A stretch of DNA of 64,000 nucleotides from G963677185 sp963677185 (GTDB taxonomy: Bacteria; Bacillota; Syntrophomonadia; Syntrophomonadales; Syntrophomonadaceae), in the NCBI GenBank assembly GCA_963677185.1, contig OY781889.1, positions 806,001-870,000 of the forward strand, given 5' to 3'. The notes below the pieces were generated by a model. The model was not told the DNA's origin, ran no database searches, and worked only from the letters and a program-made list of their open reading frames with translations. Positions 18,148 to 25,817 of this stretch are shown piece after piece. Both the position numbers and the translations under genes were made by a program. Positions within the stretch are counted from its first letter, which is position 1. Each line of letters starts with the position of its first letter.

Positions 18148-18361
18148 CTATCCCTTTCCAGTATATACCTGCATCCCGCCCGGGCTGCCGCATACTTCTC
18201 ATTTAATACAAAGCTTGTGTTTATAATATGCAAACATTTACCCGAGCGCAACCAGTGTATGGCATGGCTAATCTGTGTGGGAACTGCTGGTATTCAAGCT
18301 CTGTCACCGGCTGGGAAATAATGTTACAATAAGGACAAAATAATCATGGGGAGTGTGGACT

Positions 18362-19540
18362 ATGCGTAAACTACTGGTTATATGCAGCATCATCGTTTGC
18401 CTTGCAGCTGGACCCGTTTTGGCCAGTGAAACCAGTGCCCGGGAAGGCTTTCTAAACAAACTGCAAAACTGCCTCGACCTTTACCAGTCACAGCAAGAAG
18501 ATTTTAAGTCCCTGGATCTGGTTCAAGAAAACACCTACAACTATGGCAGCACTGCTGACAGCAGCAGCGGCGAAAATACTTCGAACATCCGCATCAATTT
18601 TGATAGCCAGCAGGCGTCTTTTATTTCAACATATCAAGATTCATACACAGATTCGAGCACAACTAACGGCTTGAGCAACGAAACTTGCGAATACTACCTG
18701 GACGGCAAGCATTACTATTCTGAATATGATAGGCTAGGCGTGCCAATCCCGGGCAAATATTATTATGACGAAATGCCTTTCGAAAATGTACTATACAACG
18801 ATATACGCTCCGGCATCCCGGATTATTCTACAATCGGCGACGGCCTGGAGTATTTAACCGGAATAATGCCTGACAGCAGTTTTTTACAAGATGGCAGCAA
18901 GGGAATCTGCATAATCGACCAGGCAGATATTGATGCGATGTACGGCGACCTTGCCCTCAGCGTTCAGGACGGCGACCCTGACGCCATTGCCGCCATGGAA
19001 ATCCTGTATCCAGGGCTGGGGGGCTTCGAATTTGACCAGGAAGGCTTTCTGCAGCCTTTGTATCCTGACCAGATGCTCATCGGCGACACCAAAGGCATGC
19101 CCGAAGAAATGATGGTTAAATCCAGCTACAGCTTGAGGATCACGGTGGACAATGCCAGCCTGTCAACCAGGTCCTTGTCCTCCAACCACATTGTGTACGG
19201 TGCAGAAATGGACGGCAGCTATGAAGATTATAAAAACACCGTGGATACAGTACTTAACGCCCGGACCGGCCAATTTTCCAGAAATTCTTTGTCGAGCAAC
19301 AAGGGCGTGATGCCTGATTACAGCATGATCTCATCACAAGCTCCGCCTGTTCCCAGGGAAGGCTCCCCGGAAGACGAAACAGCTATGAACAACTATTATG
19401 AAAACACCTCCAGCAGCAGCGCCGTCTATAACTATTCCCGGCAGGAAGGCGACTTGAACATGCCTAAGTTCAACGAAGAAAACAGCCAGCAAGCAAGCAG
19501 CGGAAACATGGGCACCAGCTACTGGTCTCTAATCAACTAA
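18362..19540 (+). CDS. Secreted protein of unknown function
   Basis: About 392 residues with a clear signal peptide (MRKLLVICSIIVCLAAGPVL, cleavage near ALAS-like site at 21-23). The mature part is Ser/Tyr/Asp/Asn-rich with no cysteine pairs and no second membrane segment. It has a central stretch resembling lipid- or substrate-sensing secreted proteins of unknown class, but no named domain is recognised. The C-terminal 80 residues are low-complexity. ATG 18362 is 8 bases after GGGGAG. It precedes the YgfG-like gene by about 75 bp on the same strand. Confidence 0.7.
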   Translation: MRKLLVICSIIVCLAAGPVLASETSAREGFLNKLQNCLDLYQSQQEDFKSLDLVQENTYNYGSTADSSSGENTSNIRINFDSQQASFISTYQDSYTDSSTTNGLSNETCEYYLDGKHYYSEYDRLGVPIPGKYYYDEMPFENVLYNDIRSGIPDYSTIGDGLEYLTGIMPDSSFLQDGSKGICIIDQADIDAMYGDLALSVQDGDPDAIAAMEILYPGLGGFEFDQEGFLQPLYPDQMLIGDTKGMPEEMMVKSSYSLRITVDNASLSTRSLSSNHIVYGAEMDGSYEDYKNTVDTVLNARTGQFSRNSLSSNKGVMPDYSMISSQAPPVPREGSPEDETAMNNYYENTSSSSAVYNYSRQEGDLNMPKFNEENSQQASSGNMGTSYWSLIN

Positions 19541-19615
19541 TAGAATCGCAGCCCCGTAATCAATAATATGATTGTTAATGCACTTCAGGGACATAACAAG
19601 GAGGCGAAGAACAGC

Positions 19616-20422
19616 ATGACTGAAAATAACAGCACGTTATCAAATCCAATCTGCAGCTATAGCCTGAAGGACAATATCGGCGTTATTACTATGAACAATC
19701 CCGCCCAGGCCAATGCATTGAGCACCGAACTCGTAAGCGCCATTCTAGCCGCTATGGATGATCTTGAAATCAGCAAGGCCAGGGTTATCGTTCTGCGCGC
19801 CTATCCGGGTGCGGCGGTATGGTCATCCGGACACAATATTTCGGAGATCGCTTTTGACGGCCAGGACCCCTTGCACTGCGAGGTTCCATTTGAACGCTTG
19901 ATTAAAAGGGTCCGGCATTATCCGGCTCCGGTCATAGCCATGCTGGAAGGCACGGTATGGGGCGGCGCCTGTGAACTGGCTTTGTGCTGTGACCTGCTGG
20001 TAGCAACTCCCCGCACCAGTTTCGCCATTAGCCCCGCTCAGCTAGGCCTGCCCTACAATATTGCAGGAGTGGCCCATTTTCTGGAGGTGCTGCCTTTGCA
20101 TATCAGCAAGGAGCTCTTTTATACTGCCAAGCCGCTTTCAGCCGCTGACGCCTGGCGCTACGGCCTGCTTAACCGTTTGGTTGAAATTGAGCAACTTGAG
20201 GACAGCTGCATGGGCCTGGCAAGAAGCATCGCCAATAACGCTCCCCTGGTGCTAACCATATTAAAACGGGAGCTGGAAACCCTGACTGACGGCCCGGCTA
20301 TTGATCCCCGGGTATACGAGGAAATCCAGCGACTGCGCACCAATGCTTATAACGGGCATGATTTCCGGGAAGGGGTGCAGGCCTTTTTCGAGAAGCGTCC
20401 ACCGCAGTTTATAGGGGAATAA
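19616..20422 (+). CDS. scpB: Methylmalonyl-CoA decarboxylase-like crotonase (YgfG/ScpB-type)
   Basis: A 268-residue crotonase-fold enzyme. It follows E. coli YgfG closely along the whole chain as I remember that sequence: SSGHNISEI with DPL after it, MLEGTVWGGACELAL (oxyanion-hole region), LGLPYNIAGV, KELFYTAKPLSA, and the C-terminal FFEKRPPQFIGE. YgfG decarboxylates (R)-methylmalonyl-CoA to propionyl-CoA. The ATG at 19616 has AAGGAGG upstream (spacing 11); an earlier TTG/ATG in frame lacks one. No mutase or epimerase is adjacent. A generic enoyl-CoA hydratase is the alternative, made less likely by the specific motif matches. Confidence 0.85.
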   Translation: MTENNSTLSNPICSYSLKDNIGVITMNNPAQANALSTELVSAILAAMDDLEISKARVIVLRAYPGAAVWSSGHNISEIAFDGQDPLHCEVPFERLIKRVRHYPAPVIAMLEGTVWGGACELALCCDLLVATPRTSFAISPAQLGLPYNIAGVAHFLEVLPLHISKELFYTAKPLSAADAWRYGLLNRLVEIEQLEDSCMGLARSIANNAPLVLTILKRELETLTDGPAIDPRVYEEIQRLRTNAYNGHDFREGVQAFFEKRPPQFIGE

Positions 20423-20446
20423 AAAATTCACAGGTAAAGAAATAGA

Positions 20447-20474
20447 GCGGTTCCGGCAAAAACATCGGAACCGC
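20447..20474 (+). terminator. Hairpin after the scpB-like gene
   Basis: A 9-bp perfect stem (GCGGTTCCG / CGGAACCGC) with a 10-base A-rich loop, 25 bp past the stop codon. No T-run follows, so termination is likely but not certain. Confidence 0.55.
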
Positions 20475-20476
20475 CC

Positions 20477-20602
20477 TCAGACCGATAACAAAAGCGAATC
20501 TCATCGTCATATCACAAAGACCGCTCAATCAACGTACGTTGAGTACGCCTCAATCGCGGCCTTTGCTCATAACGCGACCTTCGCGTTTTCTCATCGGTCT
20601 GA
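20477..20602. repeat. 126-bp fold-back element between convergent genes
   Basis: The ends are a perfect 10-bp inverted repeat (TCAGACCGAT at 20477-20486, ATCGGTCTGA at 20593-20602) and the interior keeps pairing imperfectly up to a 14-bp palindrome (TCAACGTACGTTGA). It lies between the convergent scpB-like and stalk/MORN genes. It could be a bidirectional terminator, a miniature mobile element or a structured RNA. Confidence 0.75.
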
Positions 20603-20626
20603 CTTTGTCAAAACATTGTTTGCTGG

Positions 20627-21766
20627 TTAGCTTATGGTGTCCACGTCTTCCTGGGTTCCGTCCGTATTGTAATAGGTTCCTCTTTCGAACATCGTTCCGT
20701 CCAGGCCGAACAGCCATTCGCCTACAAATACAGTTCCATCAGGATAGTAATAGTAGCCATTATAATAGCTGGTATTGTCAGAATAAATGGTCAAATCGCA
20801 ATACGCATAATTATCATCGCCATAATTCACTTCCGCCTGGTCGATTTTCAGATTGGACGCAGAATAGCTAAAATAGCCAACATATTGATATCCGCTGGAT
20901 GATACCCATTCACCGTTTCCTGACGGCACTCCGTTTTTCAGATATCCGGTATATACGCCTCCCATGAAATCGATGGTGCCGTATTCGCCAGTATCTTCTA
21001 CGATTTCAAAGAACAACGACTTTGCAGGCTGTCCATTTAGAACGAGCTCACATTCCCAATCGCCATTTTTAAAGATGGAATTGGCTATCCAGAAATAATA
21101 TGAGTAATATCCCGGGTTATCCAGCGTATATGAAGTGATCAGCTCACGCTTGCCATTGCCCAGGAAATACCAGTTAGCGCTTATTTCACCTGAAAGCACT
21201 TCATTCAGGACGACATAAGCATAAGCCTTTTCTGACTTGCTGTTTATAACGGTTGTAGGGTTGATGGGCGATGAAGTGCCTTCATCCCATCCTTCACACA
21301 TGTATGCATCATAAATGCCGGTGCTTAAATCCTGGTTTTCTTTCAAAGCGATGGTGACGGTATTATTTTCCTTACGGTATTCCACCTTGGCCTTCAATGA
21401 CTCCGCCACGAAGCGCAGCGGCACCATCGTAGATCCGTTAACCGCCTGTGGCGGCACATCTAATGTATTCTCCTGGCCGTTAATATAAGCCACCGGATTA
21501 TCGATTTGCATTTCAATATGAGTTGTTCCCCGATCGGCGTAAATCATCTTCGTATCTGGATCGTAATCCAGAGTAGCACCCAGGGGTGAAAATATGCCTC
21601 GAAGGGGAACCAGCCAGCGGCTCGCTACCAGAACCGGCTCGGTGGTAAATGACAGGCGCTCTCCGTTCAATACAACTGCCGGAGGTACAAGTGCTCCCTG
21701 TGCCAGCGGAGCGCTTATTGCCAGCAGGCTCGCCATAAGCAATAACACTATTACATTTTTTCTCAT
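20627..21766 (-). CDS. Secreted stalk-domain protein with MORN-like tail
   Basis: A 379-residue exported protein. Signal peptide (RKNVIVLLLMASLLAISAP), two copper-amine-oxidase N-like repeats about 30-145 (SRWLVPLRGIFSPLGATL; MVPLRFVAESLKAKV), a domain about 185-265 containing SANWYFLGNGKRELITSY, and MORN-like repeats about 270-375 (GGVYTGYLKNGVPSGNGEW; DGTVFVGEWLFG). The middle domain matches the extracellular end of the kinase encoded 71 bp upstream in the same operon. ATG follows AAGGAGG. A surface or wall role is likely; the ligand is unknown. Confidence 0.85.
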   Translation of the reverse strand: MRKNVIVLLLMASLLAISAPLAQGALVPPAVVLNGERLSFTTEPVLVASRWLVPLRGIFSPLGATLDYDPDTKMIYADRGTTHIEMQIDNPVAYINGQENTLDVPPQAVNGSTMVPLRFVAESLKAKVEYRKENNTVTIALKENQDLSTGIYDAYMCEGWDEGTSSPINPTTVINSKSEKAYAYVVLNEVLSGEISANWYFLGNGKRELITSYTLDNPGYYSYYFWIANSIFKNGDWECELVLNGQPAKSLFFEIVEDTGEYGTIDFMGGVYTGYLKNGVPSGNGEWVSSSGYQYVGYFSYSASNLKIDQAEVNYGDDNYAYCDLTIYSDNTSYYNGYYYYPDGTVFVGEWLFGLDGTMFERGTYYNTDGTQEDVDTIS

Positions 21767-21837
21767 TCAATCGACCTCCTTGCTACATTATCCCGATGTA
21801 TTACTCTCAAGCGACTGGTATGCCGCCTGTTTGCAAC

Positions 21838-23880
21838 CTACTGGGTAAAATCGTAGGATTCATCGACTGGTTCGTCGACTGTTGTATCCGGCGGGTTATA
21901 TTCTGGCTCCGAATAGTCATTATTATCGCTGTAATCGGTGGTATCTGGCTTGACATCCAGGGCGGGATCGTGAGCCACCACGAATGTAACGCTCTTTTTC
22001 ACCCCGGTAGCGAGTACTGCCTCGAATTCCCACTGGCCTTCCGGCACCGGCGGGACGGGTTCATACCAGAACCAGACCGATTTTTCGGTACCGGTTCCCG
22101 TAATGTCAAAAGAGCTGATTAACTGGCGCTGTCCTCCACCCAGGAAGTACCAATTGCCCGTAGCTTTACCGCGGAGTCCCCGTATAAAACGCACCACGGC
22201 ATGGAAACGCTTCTGGCTGCTCAGGTACTGCTCCACCGGCCTGGTGGCTTCGAATTTGGCCTCGTCAAAACCCTCGGCAATGATTATATTCTTGATATCA
22301 TTCCTGGCCAGATCCGGCTTGTTAAGTACATGTACCAATTTCGTCGCTTTTTGAGTGCTGGCCGTACCTGCGCCGCTCCACCTGGAAATGCCGTATATTC
22401 CAGCTGCCAGAAGAACCACCAGCACCAGCGCTCCCAGTGCGATCAGGACAGGTTTCTTGCCCTTTTTCACTGCAGGGTTTCCCGGGCTGCTGACCTGTGC
22501 AACCATCCCGCCCGGTGAATATGCTCCGGGCTCATAGGAGGATCCAGTATTGGCTCCAAAAGGCGGTGTTTGTCCGGCTATACTATCTGGCGAAAATGCA
22601 GGAGCCTGGGCGATGCCGGCCGATAAAAATTCGGCCGCCGGCATGGTTCTATCCAGCGGAACCCCCGGACTGACTTTCCCGCTATCCGCCGATGAGCCTT
22701 TATCCAGAACCGGTCCGGGCGACGCCGCTGCCGCAGGTTGCCATCCGGCCTGGGAATTTTCTGGTTTGGCCAGTAAAGGAGCCGTAGGCTGCACCAGGGG
22801 GAAAACATTATTATTAGGGTCCGGCGGGCTTTGCGCCAGCGGGCGGGTAGCCTCGATCGATGGAGCGTTAACCGGCTGAACCGGGACCTGCACTGCCGCG
22901 TTCAAAGACGGCCCGGCAGCCTGCAGGGAATCTCGGAAATCCTTCATTTTCTGGAATCGATTGGCGGCCAATACCGCCAGGGCCTTCAATAATGCCTCTT
23001 CAGCGGGTGGCGGCAGGGCAACTCCAACCTGGGACGGTGGTGTCAGCGAATCCTCGTGCATTCTGTCCAGGGCTTCCGGCGGAACTGTTCCGGTCAGAGC
23101 CCGGTAAAAGGTAGCCGCGGATGCGTAAATGTCGGTCCACGGCCCCTGTACGCCTTTGCTGCGGTATTGCTCTTCCGGTGCATAACCGGCCTTTAGTATC
23201 ACAGAAAGGCTGCGGCTTTGTTCGCCTATAGCGTATCGAGCAGCGCCAAAATCCAGGATTTTGACCTGGTTGCCGCGGGTGATAAATATGTTATCCGGGC
23301 TGATGTCCCGGTGCAGCAGACCCACCGAATGCACTTCCTCCAGGGCTTCCATGACCGGCAGCATTATGGTTAGGGCTGCCTGATAACCGATTCGGTTGCC
23401 GCGCTCGGCAATATACTGCTTGAAGGTAATGCCGTCTATATAGGCCATAACCAGATAAGCCGTTCCATTGGCGGCAAAATAGTCCCTTACCGAGACTATA
23501 TTGGGATTTTCGGAAAAGCGGGCCAGGGTGCGGGCTTCTTCCAGAAAACGGTCCAGCCCGTATTGGAAACCGTCCTTGGCTGCCGCCGAACTGTACGGAA
23601 CAACCGAAGTGTCGCCAGCGTAGCGGGTTGCCATGGATTGCGGCAGGTATTCCTTAATCGCCAGGCGGGTGTTCAGGGTAAGATCCCAGGCCAGGTAGGT
23701 AATGCCAAAGCCGCCCTGTCCTAAAACTCTGCCGATCAAATAGCGATTGTTCAATACGCTGCGGGGCTGCAAATGTTGTGGCATATCCGGTATTGTGCCT
23801 TCTATCCATCCGCAGGACGGACATACATGCTCGGCGCCCTTTTCATTCATGCACCCCATGCATAGATTAGCTGCTTCCAT
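21838..23880 (-). CDS. Membrane Ser/Thr kinase with zinc ribbon and unusual ectodomain (second of three)
   Basis: About 680 residues. Zinc ribbon at the N-terminus (CMGC...CPSCGW), kinase domain about 40-310 with GQGGFG, AIKEYLPQ, HRDISPDN and DFG, all catalytic residues intact, then a Pro/Ala-rich linker, one membrane helix about 475-500 (VLIALGALVLVVLLAAGIYG) and an extracellular domain with TGNWYFLGGGQRQLISSF, ending in an acidic Asp/Tyr/Pro tail. The topology is cytosolic kinase, external sensor. I chose ATG 23880 (GGGGAG 9 bases upstream), not the earlier start at 23982. It is first in an operon with the stalk/MORN protein that carries the same ectodomain fold. Confidence 0.9.
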   Translation of the reverse strand: MEAANLCMGCMNEKGAEHVCPSCGWIEGTIPDMPQHLQPRSVLNNRYLIGRVLGQGGFGITYLAWDLTLNTRLAIKEYLPQSMATRYAGDTSVVPYSSAAAKDGFQYGLDRFLEEARTLARFSENPNIVSVRDYFAANGTAYLVMAYIDGITFKQYIAERGNRIGYQAALTIMLPVMEALEEVHSVGLLHRDISPDNIFITRGNQVKILDFGAARYAIGEQSRSLSVILKAGYAPEEQYRSKGVQGPWTDIYASAATFYRALTGTVPPEALDRMHEDSLTPPSQVGVALPPPAEEALLKALAVLAANRFQKMKDFRDSLQAAGPSLNAAVQVPVQPVNAPSIEATRPLAQSPPDPNNNVFPLVQPTAPLLAKPENSQAGWQPAAAASPGPVLDKGSSADSGKVSPGVPLDRTMPAAEFLSAGIAQAPAFSPDSIAGQTPPFGANTGSSYEPGAYSPGGMVAQVSSPGNPAVKKGKKPVLIALGALVLVVLLAAGIYGISRWSGAGTASTQKATKLVHVLNKPDLARNDIKNIIIAEGFDEAKFEATRPVEQYLSSQKRFHAVVRFIRGLRGKATGNWYFLGGGQRQLISSFDITGTGTEKSVWFWYEPVPPVPEGQWEFEAVLATGVKKSVTFVVAHDPALDVKPDTTDYSDNNDYSEPEYNPPDTTVDEPVDESYDFTQ

Positions 23881-24209
23881 ACTATCCTGCTCCCCTGCCT
23901 GCAAATACTTGGAAGCCGCGCTGGCCATGTTTCGGCCTGCTGCGGCTATATCTATTGTAGAACACATGCCGATATTGCACAATAATGTTGAAGCGCGATC
24001 ATACCGTTTGTTTTTACCGGTTATTTTGCATGAGAAATATAATCATCACCCTGCCGCTCCGATTGGTCACCAAAGCATAATTAATATCCAGCATTTTGCT
24101 TCTCCCGGCTCCGGCCGTTCTCATCCGTTATTAGATAAATCCAAATTCTAGATATCGGACCGTTGTGGTAACATTAACATTACAGATAATTTAAAAGGAG
24201 GTCGTATCA

Positions 24210-25562
24210 ATGAAAAGATTTTCCCGTTTCAGCCTGGTTTTCGTAATGTTGTTCCTGGCTGCATCTTTGGTTCCCCTTTTACCAGCCAGCGCCGCACCAG
24301 ACCCCAATGCTCCCAAAGATTTGACTGCCACCTTCAATGCTGGCAATGGCACAATTTTTCTTGACTGGACCTGCTCATCGGCGACTGATCAAAATTTCAC
24401 CATACTCCGCAAGAAAAGCTCTGAAAGCACCTTTACCGAAATAGGCACTGTTTCGTGGTCCACAGAGTATGCGGATAATGCCAGCGTCCTGGTTCCGTCC
24501 ACCTCTTACGATTACCAGGTCAAGAATAGTACAGGCTCTACCAATACAGCCACGGTCCTCCGCGGCGCTCTGGTGCCTGCCGCACCCACCAATCTGCAGG
24601 GTCAGGCGTTGAGCAGCCATTCAATACAGGCGACCTGGACTAATAATTCCGCCTGGCCGTGTAAATCGCATTTGAACTATAAGGTAAACGGCACCAGCAA
24701 CTGGCAGGAAATGATTATTAACGAAGGCATCAACACCGCGGTTATCGACGGACTGACGGAAAGCACCGCCTATGACATCAATCTGATTGTTTTCAGCATG
24801 TACGAAGCATCCAGTGAAAGCAATACGATTACCGTCACAACCTTGCAGAATATTCCGGTGCCCGTTGCTCCCACCGCACTGACCGCCCAGGCTACCAACA
24901 GCGATGAAATTTTGCTTAACTGGACCGATGCATCCGATAATGAAACCGGCTTCAAAATTTTTCGCCAGGAAGGCAGCACCGGCACTATGACCCTGCTCAC
25001 TACGGTAGGAGCCAATGCTACTACTCATCCTGACGCTCCCCTGACTCCGGAAACAACCTATTACTATCAGGTATGTGCCACTAACACCGCTGGCGATTCC
25101 GTCTTGTCCAATATAGCTTCCGCCACCACACCCAAAAAGGCTGAACCGCCTCAGACCGCCAGCACCATTTTGAAGTTTTACTTGAACCAGATTCAGTATC
25201 TTGTTAACGGGCAGACCGCCCTGCTGGACGCACCGCCAGCCATATCCGGGGAGCGCATCATGCTGCCGGTCCGTTTCGTCGTGGAACCCATGGGAGGGAC
25301 AGCCGCCTGGGATCCGATCGAGAAAAAGGCCACCATTAATTGCAACGGACATGTTCTCATGCTGTGGCTGAACCAAAATACCGCCAGCCTTGATGGTGCC
25401 AGCAAATTTATTGACGACACCGACCCCACGGTTATGCCTATGGCCACAAACGAACGCATCCTTCTGCCGTTGCGCTTTGTCGGCGAAAGTCTGGGCTGCG
25501 GTGCGGTCTGGAACCAGGGAATGCTTGAAGCGACTATAACCTACCCCGATCCCAGCCTGTAA
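24210..25562 (+). CDS. Secreted fibronectin III/stalk-domain protein
   Basis: A 450-residue exported protein with a signal peptide (MKRFSRFSLVFVMLFLAASL), three fibronectin type III-like domains about 33-118, 122-213 and 217-305 (ALTAQATNSDEILLNWTDAS; TTYYYQVCATNTAGDS), then two stalk repeats about 320-450 (YLVNGQTALLDAPP, LPVRFVVEPMGG, INCNGH, LPLRFVGESLGC). The C-terminal half is closely similar to the stalk proteins starting at 30833 and ending at 48521 (shared INCNGH and VGE-LGC motifs). The ATG follows AAAAGGAGG. A strong hairpin 9 bp past the stop ends the gene. Confidence 0.87.
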   Translation: MKRFSRFSLVFVMLFLAASLVPLLPASAAPDPNAPKDLTATFNAGNGTIFLDWTCSSATDQNFTILRKKSSESTFTEIGTVSWSTEYADNASVLVPSTSYDYQVKNSTGSTNTATVLRGALVPAAPTNLQGQALSSHSIQATWTNNSAWPCKSHLNYKVNGTSNWQEMIINEGINTAVIDGLTESTAYDINLIVFSMYEASSESNTITVTTLQNIPVPVAPTALTAQATNSDEILLNWTDASDNETGFKIFRQEGSTGTMTLLTTVGANATTHPDAPLTPETTYYYQVCATNTAGDSVLSNIASATTPKKAEPPQTASTILKFYLNQIQYLVNGQTALLDAPPAISGERIMLPVRFVVEPMGGTAAWDPIEKKATINCNGHVLMLWLNQNTASLDGASKFIDDTDPTVMPMATNERILLPLRFVGESLGCGAVWNQGMLEATITYPDPSL

Positions 25563-25570
25563 GTGAAACA

Positions 25571-25606
25571 AATTGGCCGGCGCATTAGACTATGCGCCGG
25601 CCAATT
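25571..25606. terminator. Bidirectional terminator
   Basis: A 15-bp perfect stem (25571-25585 with 25592-25606; core GGCCGGCGCAT) and a 6-base loop. On the minus strand TTTGTTTC follows directly. It separates the rightward stalk gene from the leftward rsgA-antiporter-ribbon operon. Confidence 0.9.
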
Positions 25607-25688
25607 GCCTTCTCGCTGGTTTTTGCCTGGTCTCGTACCTCACGTTGTCACATGCCTTTCAGGCAGCCCTGTTCAGCTGGTACCCTGT

Positions 25689-25817
25689 TTATTTCTGGTG
25701 CTCCCTGGCCTTACAGTCCGGGCATAATGGTTTTTCATCCGAATAGGGCTTCCGATTATAAAACATTTTGCCGCATTTCGAGCACTGGAGCAGTCTATTC
25801 TTAAAGAAGCGGGCCAT
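25689..25817 (-). CDS. 42-residue zinc-ribbon microprotein
   Basis: A short frame of 42 residues overlapping the end of the antiporter gene by 17 bp. It has two CxxC pairs spaced as a zinc ribbon (QCSKCGKMFYNRKPYSDEKP, then LCPDCKAREH), a basic N-terminus and a Lys stop-proximal end. The pattern resembles small zinc-ribbon proteins of Clostridia. ATG at 25817 is within the antiporter reading frame with only a weak GGTG upstream, so translational coupling is likely. The strong terminator lies about 80 bp downstream. Function unknown. Confidence 0.75.
   Translation of the reverse strand: MARFFKNRLLQCSKCGKMFYNRKPYSDEKPLCPDCKAREHQK

Noticed and set aside
24621..25571. 316-codon leftward frame opposite the stalk gene
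   Set aside because: Shadow of the fibronectin/stalk coding sequence, which has signal peptide, ribosome site and paralogues.
25592..25804. 70-codon rightward frame
   Set aside because: Antisense to the zinc-ribbon microprotein and starting inside the terminator hairpin.
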